Shown here piece after piece: positions 19,077-29,213 of a stretch of DNA of 42,856 nucleotides. The notes beneath the pieces are model-generated. The model was not told the DNA's origin. It searched no databases and was given only the letters and a program-made list of their open reading frames with translations. The DNA lies in contig SMXC01000199.1 of assembly GCA_004356825.1 (NCBI GenBank), forward strand, positions 1 through 42,856, given 5' to 3'. This DNA comes from Caldithrix sp. Lineage in GTDB: Bacteria; Zhuqueibacterota; Zhuqueibacteria; Oceanimicrobiales; Oceanimicrobiaceae. The position numbers and the translations under genes are program-made. The number at the start of each line of letters is the position of its first letter. Position 1 is the stretch's first letter.

Positions 19077-20785
19077 TGGATATTAATGGCAAAAGAGTAA
19101 TGGTGCTCGGCGGTTGGGGATTAGTAGGATTTGCTATTTGCCGAGACATTTTGAAAGAAGAACCCGGTGAGCTTATCGTCCATTCTTTAAACGAATGGGA
19201 AGCAAAAGAGGCTTCTGAGAAACTAAGAAAAAACAGCTCCGCCAATTCAAAAATAACACCGAATTGGGGCAATATGTTCGTGCGGGATGCCATGCAAGGG
19301 TTGAGCCGCGCAGAAATCTTAGAGAATTCCGAATATCGTGCATGGTTGATTGAAGACGGTTTGGATGATTTGACCGAGGAAGTACTACAACGATCTTATC
19401 TTTTCCAGGTCGTAAGTAGCGTCCGTCCGGATATTTTAATTGACTGCGTTAATTCGGCAACTGCAGTCGCTTACCAGGACATCTTTACGGGCTACTACAA
19501 TTTAAAGGGCGAGTTGAAAAAATTTAAAGAAGAAAAGGTTTATTCTGACACGCTTGTTTCCGAAGTTGAGAAAATTCTGTGCACGCTTTACATACCGCAG
19601 CTAATCCGGCATGTGCAGATTCTGTACGAGGCCATGCGACGCTCGAAAACCGGATTCTACTTCAAAATCGGAACGAGCGGTACCGGTGGGATGGGTTTAA
19701 ATATCCCTTATACCCATTCTGAAGAGAAGCCATCCCGGACTTTGTTAAGTAAATCTTCCGTAGCCGGTGCCCATAGTTTGCTATTATTTCTCATGGCACG
19801 CACACCGGATGCACCCATTACAAAAGAAATTAAACCAACAGCTGCAATTGCCTGGAAAAAAATTGCTTACGGTGAAATTAAAAAGGACAATCAGAGTGTG
19901 GAACTATATGATTGTCCGCCTGAGAATGCCCTCAAGTTAGACGGGCACCTCGATAAAAATGAACCACGAAATTGGGTAAAACTCGACGACAAAGTTCTCA
20001 AATCAGTCTACGTTGATACGGGTGAAAACGGCACTTTTTCATACGGTGAGTTTGCCGCAATTTCTTCTTCGGGACAGATGGAACTTGTGACTCCTGAAGA
20101 GATTGCCAAAAGCGTCGTCTATGAAATCAAAGGCGGTAACACCGGGCATGACGTCATTAATGCCTTGGATAATGCTACTATGGGGCCTACGTATCGCGCC
20201 GGCCTTATGCGCCAACATGCTCTGAGCAAAATGCAGAAATTGATGGCGGAAAATAACTGCGACAGCATAGCTTTTGAACTCTTGGGACCACCGCGCTTAA
20301 GCAAACTTTTGTATGAGGCCCATTTATTTAAAAAAGTTTGCGGCAGCATGCAAAAATTACGTGACACTGATGCCGAAATAGTATCATGTCAGCTCGAAGA
20401 TTTGATATCAAATGACGAGGAACTGAGGTCGTCCATTTTATCAATTGGTATTCCAATTCTTTTGAAGGACGGAAAAAATTTACTGCGCGGGCCAACTATC
20501 AAAATTCCCGCGTACCGGGGAGAGAATAAATTCACGATTAATCCGGAAGCGATTGATACTTGGGCAAAGGATGGCTGGGTTGACTTAAGGCTCAGCAACG
20601 TCATTCAATGGCAGAAGAGAATGAATCAAATTTTTGATGAAATCGAATCCGTTCCGGCGGATGACACGAGCTCCCAATTTATTAGAGATCGTACTTACTG
20701 GCTTGAAGATGACGAGATAGATATTGGCAAGGTCGTAGGATGGATTTTCTCTCATGAAGAGCAGGGGTTGAGGATGAAAGACTAA
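19076..20785 (+). CDS. Uncharacterised 569 aa protein with N-terminal Rossmann-like NAD(P)-binding motif
   Basis: 'GKRVMVLGGWGLVGFAICRDI' Rossmann glycine motif; no further family recognised. Confidence 0.75.
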   Translation: MDINGKRVMVLGGWGLVGFAICRDILKEEPGELIVHSLNEWEAKEASEKLRKNSSANSKITPNWGNMFVRDAMQGLSRAEILENSEYRAWLIEDGLDDLTEEVLQRSYLFQVVSSVRPDILIDCVNSATAVAYQDIFTGYYNLKGELKKFKEEKVYSDTLVSEVEKILCTLYIPQLIRHVQILYEAMRRSKTGFYFKIGTSGTGGMGLNIPYTHSEEKPSRTLLSKSSVAGAHSLLLFLMARTPDAPITKEIKPTAAIAWKKIAYGEIKKDNQSVELYDCPPENALKLDGHLDKNEPRNWVKLDDKVLKSVYVDTGENGTFSYGEFAAISSSGQMELVTPEEIAKSVVYEIKGGNTGHDVINALDNATMGPTYRAGLMRQHALSKMQKLMAENNCDSIAFELLGPPRLSKLLYEAHLFKKVCGSMQKLRDTDAEIVSCQLEDLISNDEELRSSILSIGIPILLKDGKNLLRGPTIKIPAYRGENKFTINPEAIDTWAKDGWVDLRLSNVIQWQKRMNQIFDEIESVPADDTSSQFIRDRTYWLEDDEIDIGKVVGWIFSHEEQGLRMKD

Positions 20786-20799
20786 GTGAGATGCGTTAG

Positions 20800-21474
20800 T
20801 TGAAAAAAAAAATAGTTATTGCGATTGATGGGCCAGCGGGGTCGGGGAAGAGTACGATTGCAAGACTGGTTGCGAAAAAACTAAAAATATTATATATTGA
20901 TTCCGGGGCAATTTACAGAGCCTATACACTGCAATATTTGCGAGAAGAAATTAACCTCGAGGAGCAGGAAACCCTGGTTGAGTTTCTGGAACGAACGACA
21001 GTTAATCTGGAAAGCGGAAAAAATGGTGCACTCATTTTTGTAAATAGAGAGAACGTCACAAAAGAAATTCGATCGCTAGAAGTTACGGCAAATGTTTCTT
21101 TGATTTCCGAAAATAAGAATATTCGTGAGGTTGTCACCAAGAAATTAAGAAGTGAGGCCGAACATAATTCTTTAGTGATGGATGGCAGAGATATCGGCAC
21201 AGTGGTTTTTCCAGATGCGGCACTAAAAATTTTCTTAACAGCTTCGATCGAAGAACGTGCCCGGCGTAGAAAGGATGATTTAAAATCAGCAGGCGTTGAA
21301 ACTGATTTGGAAAAAATTAAAAACGATATTCAAAGAAGAGATAAACATGATTCTGAGCGCTATCTCGCGCCATTGCAGAAGCCGGATGATGCCATTCTCT
21401 TAGATACAACGAATTTAGCAATTGACGAATGTGTTGATTTTATCATAGAAAAGACTTTAGAAAAAAGTGTTTAA
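20800..21474 (+). CDS. cmk: (d)CMP kinase
   Basis: 'IAIDGPAGSGKSTIARLVAKKL', 'MDGRDIGTVVFPDA'; TTG start. Confidence 0.96.
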   Translation: MKKKIVIAIDGPAGSGKSTIARLVAKKLKILYIDSGAIYRAYTLQYLREEINLEEQETLVEFLERTTVNLESGKNGALIFVNRENVTKEIRSLEVTANVSLISENKNIREVVTKKLRSEAEHNSLVMDGRDIGTVVFPDAALKIFLTASIEERARRRKDDLKSAGVETDLEKIKNDIQRRDKHDSERYLAPLQKPDDAILLDTTNLAIDECVDFIIEKTLEKSV

Positions 21475-21498
21475 GTATTTGGGTGTTCAAGTGTTTAA
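21467..21498 (+). repeat. Four degenerate tandem octamers GTGTTTAA
   Basis: GTGTTTAA GTATTTGG GTGTTCAA GTGTTTAA, overlapping the cmk stop codon. Confidence 0.8.
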
Positions 21499-21590
21499 GA
21501 TGTTGACTCAATCGGAGATTTCAGGGTTACGTGAACACCAACCAACTTTGGTTATAGGCAAAAACAAAATACATAAGGAGGTACGTTTTC

Positions 21591-23672
21591 ATGTCAACTA
21601 ACACGGATCAATTTCCTGAAAAGGAAAACGAATCAAACCAAATGGAAGGAGGAGATACCGCGGTAGCGGAAAAGGTCGAAGACAATAAGACATCAGCTGA
21701 TTCTGAAAAATCTGCTGAGAAAATTTATACTTTTGAGGAGCTTGCGGATGAGCAAGAATACCCGGAAGATGAATTTAACGAAATGGTGGATCTCTACGAG
21801 CAAACACTCTCTGATTTTGTTGAAGGAGAAATGGTCGTTGGTAAGGTCCTTGCAGTCAACGATAAAGACGTGTGTGTGGATATTGGTTTTAAATCCGAAG
21901 GTATAATTCCAATCGAAGAATTTAACGATCCGAAAGCAATCCAGATTGGAGATGATATCGAGGTATTCCTTGACAATGTTGAAAATCAGGATGGTCAACT
22001 TGTCCTTTCCAAAAAGAAAGCCGATTTTCTACGAGTGTGGGAAAAAATTATCCAGTGTCATGAGGAAGATGAAATCCTTGAAGGCACTTGCATGCGTAGA
22101 ATTAAAGGCGGAATCGTGGTCGACTTGATGGGAGTTGACGCTTTTCTCCCAGGCTCTCAAATAGATGTAAAGCCAATTCGAGATTTTGATGCGATAATTG
22201 GCAAAACAATGGATTTTAAAATAGTTAAAGTCAACGAGCTCCGCAAAAATATCGTGGTTTCGCACCGGGCCCTGGTCGAAGAAGGCATGAAGGAGCAGCG
22301 CGCTCAGATCCTTGAAAATCTTGAGAAAGGACAGGTACTTGAAGGCACGGTTAAAAACATTACTGACTTCGGTGTCTTTATTGACCTGGGCGGAGTTGAT
22401 GGGCTACTCCACATTAACGATCTTGCCTGGGGTCGCGTAAGTCATCCTTCCGAAGTCGTTGCACTTGATGAACAAATAAGTATCCAGATTTTGGATTTTA
22501 ATGAAGAGAAAAACCGGATTTCTTTGGGATTGAAACAGCTTCTGCCTCATCCCTGGGATAATGTAAAAGATAAATATAACGAAGGCGATGTTATCAAGGG
22601 AAAAGTTGTGAATATTTCCGATTACGGTTCATTTATCGAGTTGGAAAAAGGAGTGGAAGGCTTAATTCACATTTCGGAGATGTCTTGGACGCAGCATATT
22701 AAACACCCTTCCAAAATTCTTTCTTTGGGTGAAACCGTCGAAGCCAAAATACTTAAGCTCGATTTCGAAGGCCGTAAGATTTCCTTAGGACTGAAGCAGC
22801 TTGAGCCTGATCCCTGGACTGATATTGACGTGAAGTATCCGGTTGCATCGAAGCAGAAAGGAATCGTTCGGAATTTAACCAATTTTGGCGCGTTCGTTGA
22901 GTTGGAAGAGGGGATAGACGGGCTGATTCATATTTCTGATCTTTCCTGGACAAAAAAGGTTAGGCATCCGGGCGAGGTGGTCAAGAAAGGTGACGAAGTC
23001 GAAGTCATGGTTCTAAAAATGGACAAAGATAATCGCAGAATTTCCCTCGGTTATAAACAGACAATGGAAAATCCGTGGGATAATTTTGAAAAAGCTTATA
23101 AGCTGGAGACATTAACCAAAGCCAAAATTGTACGCATGATTGAAAAAGGCGTTATTGTTGAGTTGCCGGAAATTGTTGATGGCTTTGTACCTCTATCGCA
23201 ATTAAAGAAAGAAGGGATTCAAAAGCCCTCTGATGCATATCAAGTTGATGATGAATTAGAGCTTTTTGTAATCGAATTCAACAAAGAGAACAAAAAAATT
23301 ATCCTGTCCGAAAAACATGCTGCGAAAGGTGAAGAAGGCAAACCCGAGCTTGCTATCGATGACAAAGAGGCAATCGCCGAATTTGAAAAGGAGGTTTTCA
23401 CAACTAAGCCAGTCGACGGAAAGAAGAAATATAAAGCAAAGCCTAGCCATGTAGGAGATGATAAAGCAGAGACAACAGAAGTTTTGGTTGAAACTCCGGA
23501 AGAAGTACCGGAAACAGCTGAAGAAACAAAAGCTGAGGCTTCGGAACAGGCCGTAGAGGCTGCGGATGAAGCAACGTCCGATGAGGCTGAATCTACCAAG
23601 GACGAAGCGGAAGCAAAGGCAGCGGCGAAATCCGCTGACTCAAAGAAAAAAGATTCAGAAGAAACGGATTAA
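21591..23672 (+). CDS. rpsA: 30S ribosomal protein S1 with Ala/Glu/Lys-rich C-terminal tail
   Basis: Multiple S1 repeats ('GTVKNITDFGVFIDLGGVDGLLHINDLAWGRVSHPSEV'); AAGGAGG upstream. Confidence 0.96.
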   Translation: MSTNTDQFPEKENESNQMEGGDTAVAEKVEDNKTSADSEKSAEKIYTFEELADEQEYPEDEFNEMVDLYEQTLSDFVEGEMVVGKVLAVNDKDVCVDIGFKSEGIIPIEEFNDPKAIQIGDDIEVFLDNVENQDGQLVLSKKKADFLRVWEKIIQCHEEDEILEGTCMRRIKGGIVVDLMGVDAFLPGSQIDVKPIRDFDAIIGKTMDFKIVKVNELRKNIVVSHRALVEEGMKEQRAQILENLEKGQVLEGTVKNITDFGVFIDLGGVDGLLHINDLAWGRVSHPSEVVALDEQISIQILDFNEEKNRISLGLKQLLPHPWDNVKDKYNEGDVIKGKVVNISDYGSFIELEKGVEGLIHISEMSWTQHIKHPSKILSLGETVEAKILKLDFEGRKISLGLKQLEPDPWTDIDVKYPVASKQKGIVRNLTNFGAFVELEEGIDGLIHISDLSWTKKVRHPGEVVKKGDEVEVMVLKMDKDNRRISLGYKQTMENPWDNFEKAYKLETLTKAKIVRMIEKGVIVELPEIVDGFVPLSQLKKEGIQKPSDAYQVDDELELFVIEFNKENKKIILSEKHAAKGEEGKPELAIDDKEAIAEFEKEVFTTKPVDGKKKYKAKPSHVGDDKAETTEVLVETPEEVPETAEETKAEASEQAVEAADEATSDEAESTKDEAEAKAAAKSADSKKKDSEETD

Positions 23673-23720
23673 CTTGGAAATAAATGCTAGCGCATTTGGC
23701 ACTGAAATAAGGAAATTGCA

Positions 23721-24050
23721 ATGTGGGCAGTTAAATGGTTTTTGGCCGTTATCCTGATTTTGATGGTTTTCGGATTTGCACTCCAAAATAATGATGTCAA
23801 CCAGAAAGTAACGGTAAGCTTCGTAACCTGGCAGTACAACGCTGTACCGTTATGGCTGGTGATTTATGCCTCTTTCGGGTTCGGGGTTTTATTCTGGCTG
23901 GTCGTTTCTGTGTTCCAGGTTCTGCAATTTAAAAGTGACATTCGCCGTCTGAATAAAAGCCAAAACGAATTGCAGATCGAGCTGGATAATCTCAGGAATC
24001 TTCCTATTGGGGAGGATGACACCGGTTTTAATATCAATGAAGAAACATAG
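23721..24050 (+). CDS. lapA: LapA family (DUF1049) membrane protein
   Basis: Two TM segments and small size; 'FALQNNDVNQKVTVSFVTWQYNAVPLWLVIYASFGFGVLFWLVV'; followed by lapB-like gene. Confidence 0.8.
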   Translation: MWAVKWFLAVILILMVFGFALQNNDVNQKVTVSFVTWQYNAVPLWLVIYASFGFGVLFWLVVSVFQVLQFKSDIRRLNKSQNELQIELDNLRNLPIGEDDTGFNINEET

Positions 24051-24059
24051 TCGTCTAAA

Positions 24060-25208
24060 ATGGATTTTACGGTAATTCTAATTTTTGTTGTTTTGAGCGC
24101 TATTACGGCGCTGATGATAATGTTTGTTTTCAGAAAGCGGCCAGCTGCTGGTCCTGAGGATGCATCTTTGGATTATGCTGAAGGCCTGAATTTACTTTTG
24201 GCAGGCGACACGGAAAAAGCTTTGAATAAATTAAAAGATGCCGTTACAAAGGATAGCCAAAATATTGACGCTTACTTAAAAATTGGTGATATTCTTCGGG
24301 AAACGGGTCAATTCGATCGCGCTGTAAATGTCCACAAGTATTTGACGGTTCGAACTACACTTACTGCGAAACAGAAGAGCGAAATCTATCGAAGCTTGGT
24401 AATCGATTATCAGGCTGCACAGGAATTCGATAAAGCATTTGATGTATTAAGCAAAATTATTTCTGAGGACAAGAGTAACACTTGGGCTCATGAAATGAAG
24501 TTAAAGCTTTACGAGCAAAAAGAAGAATGGGAGAATGCTTTTCAGGCTTACAAAAATCTCAAAAAAGTAAGTAAAGAATTTAAAAACGGTAGATTGGCGC
24601 TTTACAAAGTTCAGGAAGGGCTGCAGTTGAGTGAGAACGGCAAAGAAAAAGATGCTCAAGTTCGATTTCGCGATGCTATTAAAATTGATTCCGAAAGCCC
24701 GCCTGCTTATATTTATCTTGCCGACTCTTATCGAAATGAAGATCGAAAAGAAGATGCGCTTAAGGTCTTAAAGCAATTCGTGGAAAAGATACCTTCACAA
24801 TCTTTTCTTGCGTTTGAACTTATAAAAGAGTTACTCTATGAGGGTGGCGTGTATGGTGAAATCGAAAATTTTTATATGGAGATAATCGATAGCCAGCCGG
24901 ATAACTATGAAGCTAAATTAGCGCTAGCAGAAAATTATGAGAAAAAGGGTGAAATTGAAAAAGCCGTTAATCTTTGCGCGAATATACTGGAAAGCGATCC
25001 CCCAAATAAAGCAGCGAAAAAATATTTGATCCGGCTTTATCATCATACCGGGCAAAAAGATGAAGCTTTGAATTTAGCCTTAGAGATAATTGAGGCATCC
25101 TCAAAGCATAAGGAGAGGTTCAGGTGCAGTAAGTGTCGGCATGAATCTGACAAGCCGTTTTGGAGATGCCCCGGCTGTTCTGAGTGGGAGACGGCAATTC
25201 AAAATTAG
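24060..25208 (+). CDS. lapB: LapB-like TPR protein with C-terminal rubredoxin-like zinc motif
   Basis: N-terminal TM, TPRs, C-terminal 'FRCSKCRHESDKPFWRCPGCSEWET'. Confidence 0.85.
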   Translation: MDFTVILIFVVLSAITALMIMFVFRKRPAAGPEDASLDYAEGLNLLLAGDTEKALNKLKDAVTKDSQNIDAYLKIGDILRETGQFDRAVNVHKYLTVRTTLTAKQKSEIYRSLVIDYQAAQEFDKAFDVLSKIISEDKSNTWAHEMKLKLYEQKEEWENAFQAYKNLKKVSKEFKNGRLALYKVQEGLQLSENGKEKDAQVRFRDAIKIDSESPPAYIYLADSYRNEDRKEDALKVLKQFVEKIPSQSFLAFELIKELLYEGGVYGEIENFYMEIIDSQPDNYEAKLALAENYEKKGEIEKAVNLCANILESDPPNKAAKKYLIRLYHHTGQKDEALNLALEIIEASSKHKERFRCSKCRHESDKPFWRCPGCSEWETAIQN

Positions 25209-25355
25209 AATTATTAGGCTAGCCAGGAATTAAATTCTTTGACTCAAAGTTTAAGCAAATTGCAACTGACTATGAATCTCGAAGTCTTAGGTTAATTGAG
25301 TCGAGCCGCACCGCACTATTTGCCTTGATACTTATTTTGAGGCTGTGCAATTTCT

Positions 25356-26153
25356 ATGAAAAACGCACTTACTATTCTTCTATTCCCTCTACTTTTTGCA
25401 AACCCTCTGTTTGCGCAAAAAACTGAATTCGATTTAAATCGGACTCTGAAGTCTGATAAACCCGCTGAAATCAAACACAAGGTGGCAACATTTGTTAATG
25501 AGAATAAAGGCACGCCTCTGGCTCTTTATTTGGAAGCGCTTACCGAACCTAAGGCGCAACAAGCGGTTGATAAATATATAGAGCTTTTAACAAAGTTTCC
25601 AGATTCTTTACAGGCAGAGGATGCAACATTTAGAATCGGCCAGTATTATTTTTCCCGGGGATTATATATTGCTGCCAGAAAATATTTTTTGGGACTTGTT
25701 GAAAAGTACACTCAATCAGAATATGCAGATGATGCAATGTATTTAGCGGTCGCCTGCCTGATGGCGTCGAGAAAGTATGAATCCGCGAATACTGAATTGC
25801 TCAAGTTTTTAAGTAAGCATCCTGGATCGCCATTTGCCAAACTAGCGAAAAAAGACCTTAAGGAAATTAAATCGACCACAAACGGAAAATATGCTAAATT
25901 AAAGCCACGAGATTCAAAGGGTCGTTTCACTTTGCAAATCGGTGCGTTTTCGAAAATTAATAATGCTTTAAATTTCCGTACTAATTTTTCTAAATTAGGA
26001 GTTTCAACAAAGATTCGCGAGAAGAAACGAAACGGAGCCACCATTTACACGGTGACTGTCGGCTCATTTGATAACCGGGAATCCGCCGAGAAGTTTGGCA
26101 ACAGGTTCCAAAAACGGTATGCTGTGCCGTACCGCATCGTGAGTAAGAATTAA
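25356..26153 (+). CDS. Secreted TPR protein with C-terminal SPOR domain
   Basis: Signal peptide; TPR-like middle; 'GRFTLQIGAFSKINNALNFRTNF...YTVTVGSFDNRESAEKFGNRF'. Confidence 0.88.
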   Translation: MKNALTILLFPLLFANPLFAQKTEFDLNRTLKSDKPAEIKHKVATFVNENKGTPLALYLEALTEPKAQQAVDKYIELLTKFPDSLQAEDATFRIGQYYFSRGLYIAARKYFLGLVEKYTQSEYADDAMYLAVACLMASRKYESANTELLKFLSKHPGSPFAKLAKKDLKEIKSTTNGKYAKLKPRDSKGRFTLQIGAFSKINNALNFRTNFSKLGVSTKIREKKRNGATIYTVTVGSFDNRESAEKFGNRFQKRYAVPYRIVSKN

Positions 26154-26169
26154 CCCCGATTCTATTGCT

Positions 26170-27384
26170 ATGATCGCTGTAAAAGATGCAATTGAGATTA
26201 CTTTAGACGAAGCTGCTCCCCGTGGCGTCGAGGAAGTTGAGCTCAAAAACGCATCCGGCTATATTCTTGCCGAAGACATTTTTTCAGATATCGATGTGCC
26301 TCCCTTTGAAAAATCTTCCATGGATGGTTATGCGTTTAAGGCCGCTGATTGTCAAAATAAGTTGACAACCCTAGACGTTGTGGGATCTATCCCCGCTGGC
26401 GTTTATCCGGATTTTGAAGTAGAACATGGGCAAGCAGCCAAGATTATGACAGGCGCTCCTTTACCCCAAGGTGCAGACAGTGTCCAGATGGTCGAGAAAA
26501 CTCAAGCCATCGGCGAAAATAAGGTCAAAATTTTGGAACCGGTTTCGTTAGGAAAAAACGTAGCCAGGAAAAGTGAAGTTATCAAAGCAGACTCTAAGGT
26601 ACTCTCAAAAGGAGTCTTTATTAGTCCGGCGGTGGCCGGCGCTCTGGCAACTGTTGGTATGGCAAGGGTCAGCATTTTTAAAAGACCCGAAGTTGGCATT
26701 CTGGTGACAGGTGACGAATTAGTCGAAGTTGCCCAAAAGCCTAAGGCCGGTCAAATCAGAAGTAGCAACGGTTATTCGCTTTATAGTCAGGTGGTTGACT
26801 CAGGAGCTTTGCCTGAGCTCTTCGGAATAGTGCCGGACAATATTGAGTATTTAACTAAGAGCATTGAACTTGGACTGCAAAAGGATGTGCTGTTGATTTC
26901 CGGCGGTGTTTCTATGGGAGATTATGATTTTGTTGAGGAGGTTATGTTAGAACACGGTGTAAAAATATTTTATGACAAGGTTAATATCAAGCCGGGAAAG
27001 CCAACGGTTTTCGGCCGAACCTCCGAGGCGCTTGTTTTCGGTCTACCGGGAAACCCGGTTTCGGCCAGCACCATTTTCGAAATTATTGTCAGGCCTGCTC
27101 TTCGTAAGATGATGGGATTTTCAAATTATCATAGTGTGAAAATGGAGGCGACTTTAGAAAAAGATTATGCAACTAATACCAAAAGGGAAAACTATCATCC
27201 CGCCTGGACTTTTATGAAAGATAATTCTTTTTATACCTCTCCTATTCAATCACGAGGCTCTGCTGATGTGGTAGCGTTTGCGAATAGTAATTCTTATTTG
27301 ATTACCACTAAAGGCAAACAGGAATTTAACTCAGGTGAAACGATTGAGGTGATTTTGCGTCCCGAATTCTGGAAAACAATGTAA
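26170..27384 (+). CDS. moeA: Molybdopterin molybdenumtransferase
   Basis: 'PPFEKSSMDGYAFKA', 'KIMTGAPLPQGADSVQMVE', 'ISGGVSMGDYDFVEEV', 'VFGLPGNPVS'. Confidence 0.95.
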   Translation: MIAVKDAIEITLDEAAPRGVEEVELKNASGYILAEDIFSDIDVPPFEKSSMDGYAFKAADCQNKLTTLDVVGSIPAGVYPDFEVEHGQAAKIMTGAPLPQGADSVQMVEKTQAIGENKVKILEPVSLGKNVARKSEVIKADSKVLSKGVFISPAVAGALATVGMARVSIFKRPEVGILVTGDELVEVAQKPKAGQIRSSNGYSLYSQVVDSGALPELFGIVPDNIEYLTKSIELGLQKDVLLISGGVSMGDYDFVEEVMLEHGVKIFYDKVNIKPGKPTVFGRTSEALVFGLPGNPVSASTIFEIIVRPALRKMMGFSNYHSVKMEATLEKDYATNTKRENYHPAWTFMKDNSFYTSPIQSRGSADVVAFANSNSYLITTKGKQEFNSGETIEVILRPEFWKTM

Positions 27385-27404
27385 ATCAAAAACCGGTGAA
27401 TTAA

Positions 27405-29198
27405 TTGCCAAGTATAATATCCCTAATATTTTTTGTAATCCTCCTCCCTTTAAAAACAAATGCTCAACTGACAGTTGACGTTGTTTACCCCCGAGAAGAA
27501 CAAATTGTCAGTGCTTCAGACTCGACGTTTATTTTTGGCGCTGCGAATAATCCGGCGGCCCGGGTTTTTGTAAATGGTTTACCGATGAGGATGTATTCTA
27601 ATGGCGCTTTCATGGGTATGGTTCCGATTTCGACCGGTGACTTCTTGTTTAAATGCATTGCTCAAACGGAGTCGGATTCGGTAGAAGTTATCATTAATGT
27701 AGTTGTTGCTCCTTATTTAACCACGACCCGGAATGATACCATCGCAATTGACAGCACCTTTTTTTTGCCAGGTCAGAATATTGAACTACGCGCGGGTGAT
27801 TATCTTGAAATTGCATTTAAAGGCACACCTGGCCTGACTGCCTCTTTTAGCATTCCGGGTTTGATTGAAGACGCCGAAATGGTGGAAGCGCCCCCTCGGA
27901 AAGAATTCTATTGGGGCGAATCGGTATTTGGTGTCGGTAAAATTACACCGACACCGGACGTGGCCGGAATATACTGCGGTGGTCTCTTTATCAAGCAAGA
28001 TACAGAAATGGACACCGTTGAGATTGAGTTTGAACTACTTGGGGCGAACGGAATCAGTGCAACTGCGATTGCCCCTGGAAGATTGACGGTTCGAAATGAT
28101 AGCAGCCCAAGGATTGTTGAACTTACAGAAGAAATAACCGTGGCTCGAACCGGTTCGGGTTTGGGTTATCAAATGTTTTTACCCGAAGGCGTGAAGTTGT
28201 GGGTTACCGGAAAAAAAGGAACTTATTATCGTGCTCAACTAAATAGTTTGGAAGATATCTGGGTGCCAGAAAGCAACTTGAAATTTCTGCCAGCTGGGAC
28301 GCCGATTCCATCAAGCACAATCGAACTTGTTAGATCCCGAAATTTTGATAGAAAAGTCAGAATTACATTTCATTTGCGTGAACGACTACCGTTTAAGATT
28401 GCTCAACTGAATGATCCCTCTGCGTTGATTGTTTCAATTTATGGCGCTACTTCAAATACGGATTGGATAAGGTATGATTTCGAAGATCCCCTGCTCAGAG
28501 AAATGAGCTGGTCACAACCTGTTAATGGTGTATATGAAGTAAAAATCTTACTCGACCAAAAACAACAATGGGGGTATAATCCTTATTACGACGGGACGAA
28601 TTTAGAACTTGAAATAAAGAAACCTCCAAAAAAGTTTTCACTAAAGTACATGACCATCTGCATAGATCCCGGACATGGCCCGGATAACGGAGCTATCGGC
28701 CCAACCCGGTTGAAGGAAAAAGATGCAAATATGCAGTTATCTTTGACATTAAAAGAAAAATTAGAGAAAAAAGGAGCAAAAGTTTTTTTAACTCGAAAAG
28801 ATCATCATGGGGCAGCACTTGCGGTTAGAACAAAATTGGCTGCATTTGTGCAGGCGGACGTTTTACTCAGCATTCACCACAATGCTTTGCCGGATGGGGT
28901 GAACCCTTTCGCAAACAAGGGTAGCAGCACTTATTACTATCATCCGCAAAGTCATGCTTTGGCAGTTGCGATTCAAAAAAGGTTACAAACAAAATTAAAA
29001 TTAACAAATTTTGGCCTTTATTATGATAACTTATCGATATGTAGAATTCCGCAAATGCCGGCTGTACTAATAGAGCCCGCTTTTATTATGCATCCGGATG
29101 AAGAAATGCAAATTAGAACCCGGAAGTATAAAAAAAATGCAGCGGATGCTATTGTCAAAGGTTTAGAGGATTTTTTAAAAAAGGCAAAAAAGAATTAA
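27405..29198 (+). CDS. N-acetylmuramoyl-L-alanine amidase (Amidase_3) with N-terminal accessory region
   Basis: 'ICIDPGHGPDNGAIGPTRLKEKDANMQLSLTLKEKLEKKGAKVFLTRK', 'VLLSIHHNALPDGVNPF'; TTG start. Confidence 0.92.
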   Translation: MPSIISLIFFVILLPLKTNAQLTVDVVYPREEQIVSASDSTFIFGAANNPAARVFVNGLPMRMYSNGAFMGMVPISTGDFLFKCIAQTESDSVEVIINVVVAPYLTTTRNDTIAIDSTFFLPGQNIELRAGDYLEIAFKGTPGLTASFSIPGLIEDAEMVEAPPRKEFYWGESVFGVGKITPTPDVAGIYCGGLFIKQDTEMDTVEIEFELLGANGISATAIAPGRLTVRNDSSPRIVELTEEITVARTGSGLGYQMFLPEGVKLWVTGKKGTYYRAQLNSLEDIWVPESNLKFLPAGTPIPSSTIELVRSRNFDRKVRITFHLRERLPFKIAQLNDPSALIVSIYGATSNTDWIRYDFEDPLLREMSWSQPVNGVYEVKILLDQKQQWGYNPYYDGTNLELEIKKPPKKFSLKYMTICIDPGHGPDNGAIGPTRLKEKDANMQLSLTLKEKLEKKGAKVFLTRKDHHGAALAVRTKLAAFVQADVLLSIHHNALPDGVNPFANKGSSTYYYHPQSHALAVAIQKRLQTKLKLTNFGLYYDNLSICRIPQMPAVLIEPAFIMHPDEEMQIRTRKYKKNAADAIVKGLEDFLKKAKKN

Positions 29199-29213
29199 TA
29201 ATGAGGTGCTGCA

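Noticed and set aside
23240-23599. 119 aa Ser-rich - strand ORF
   Set aside because: Antisense to the Ala/Glu-rich rpsA tail; composition explained by that tail.
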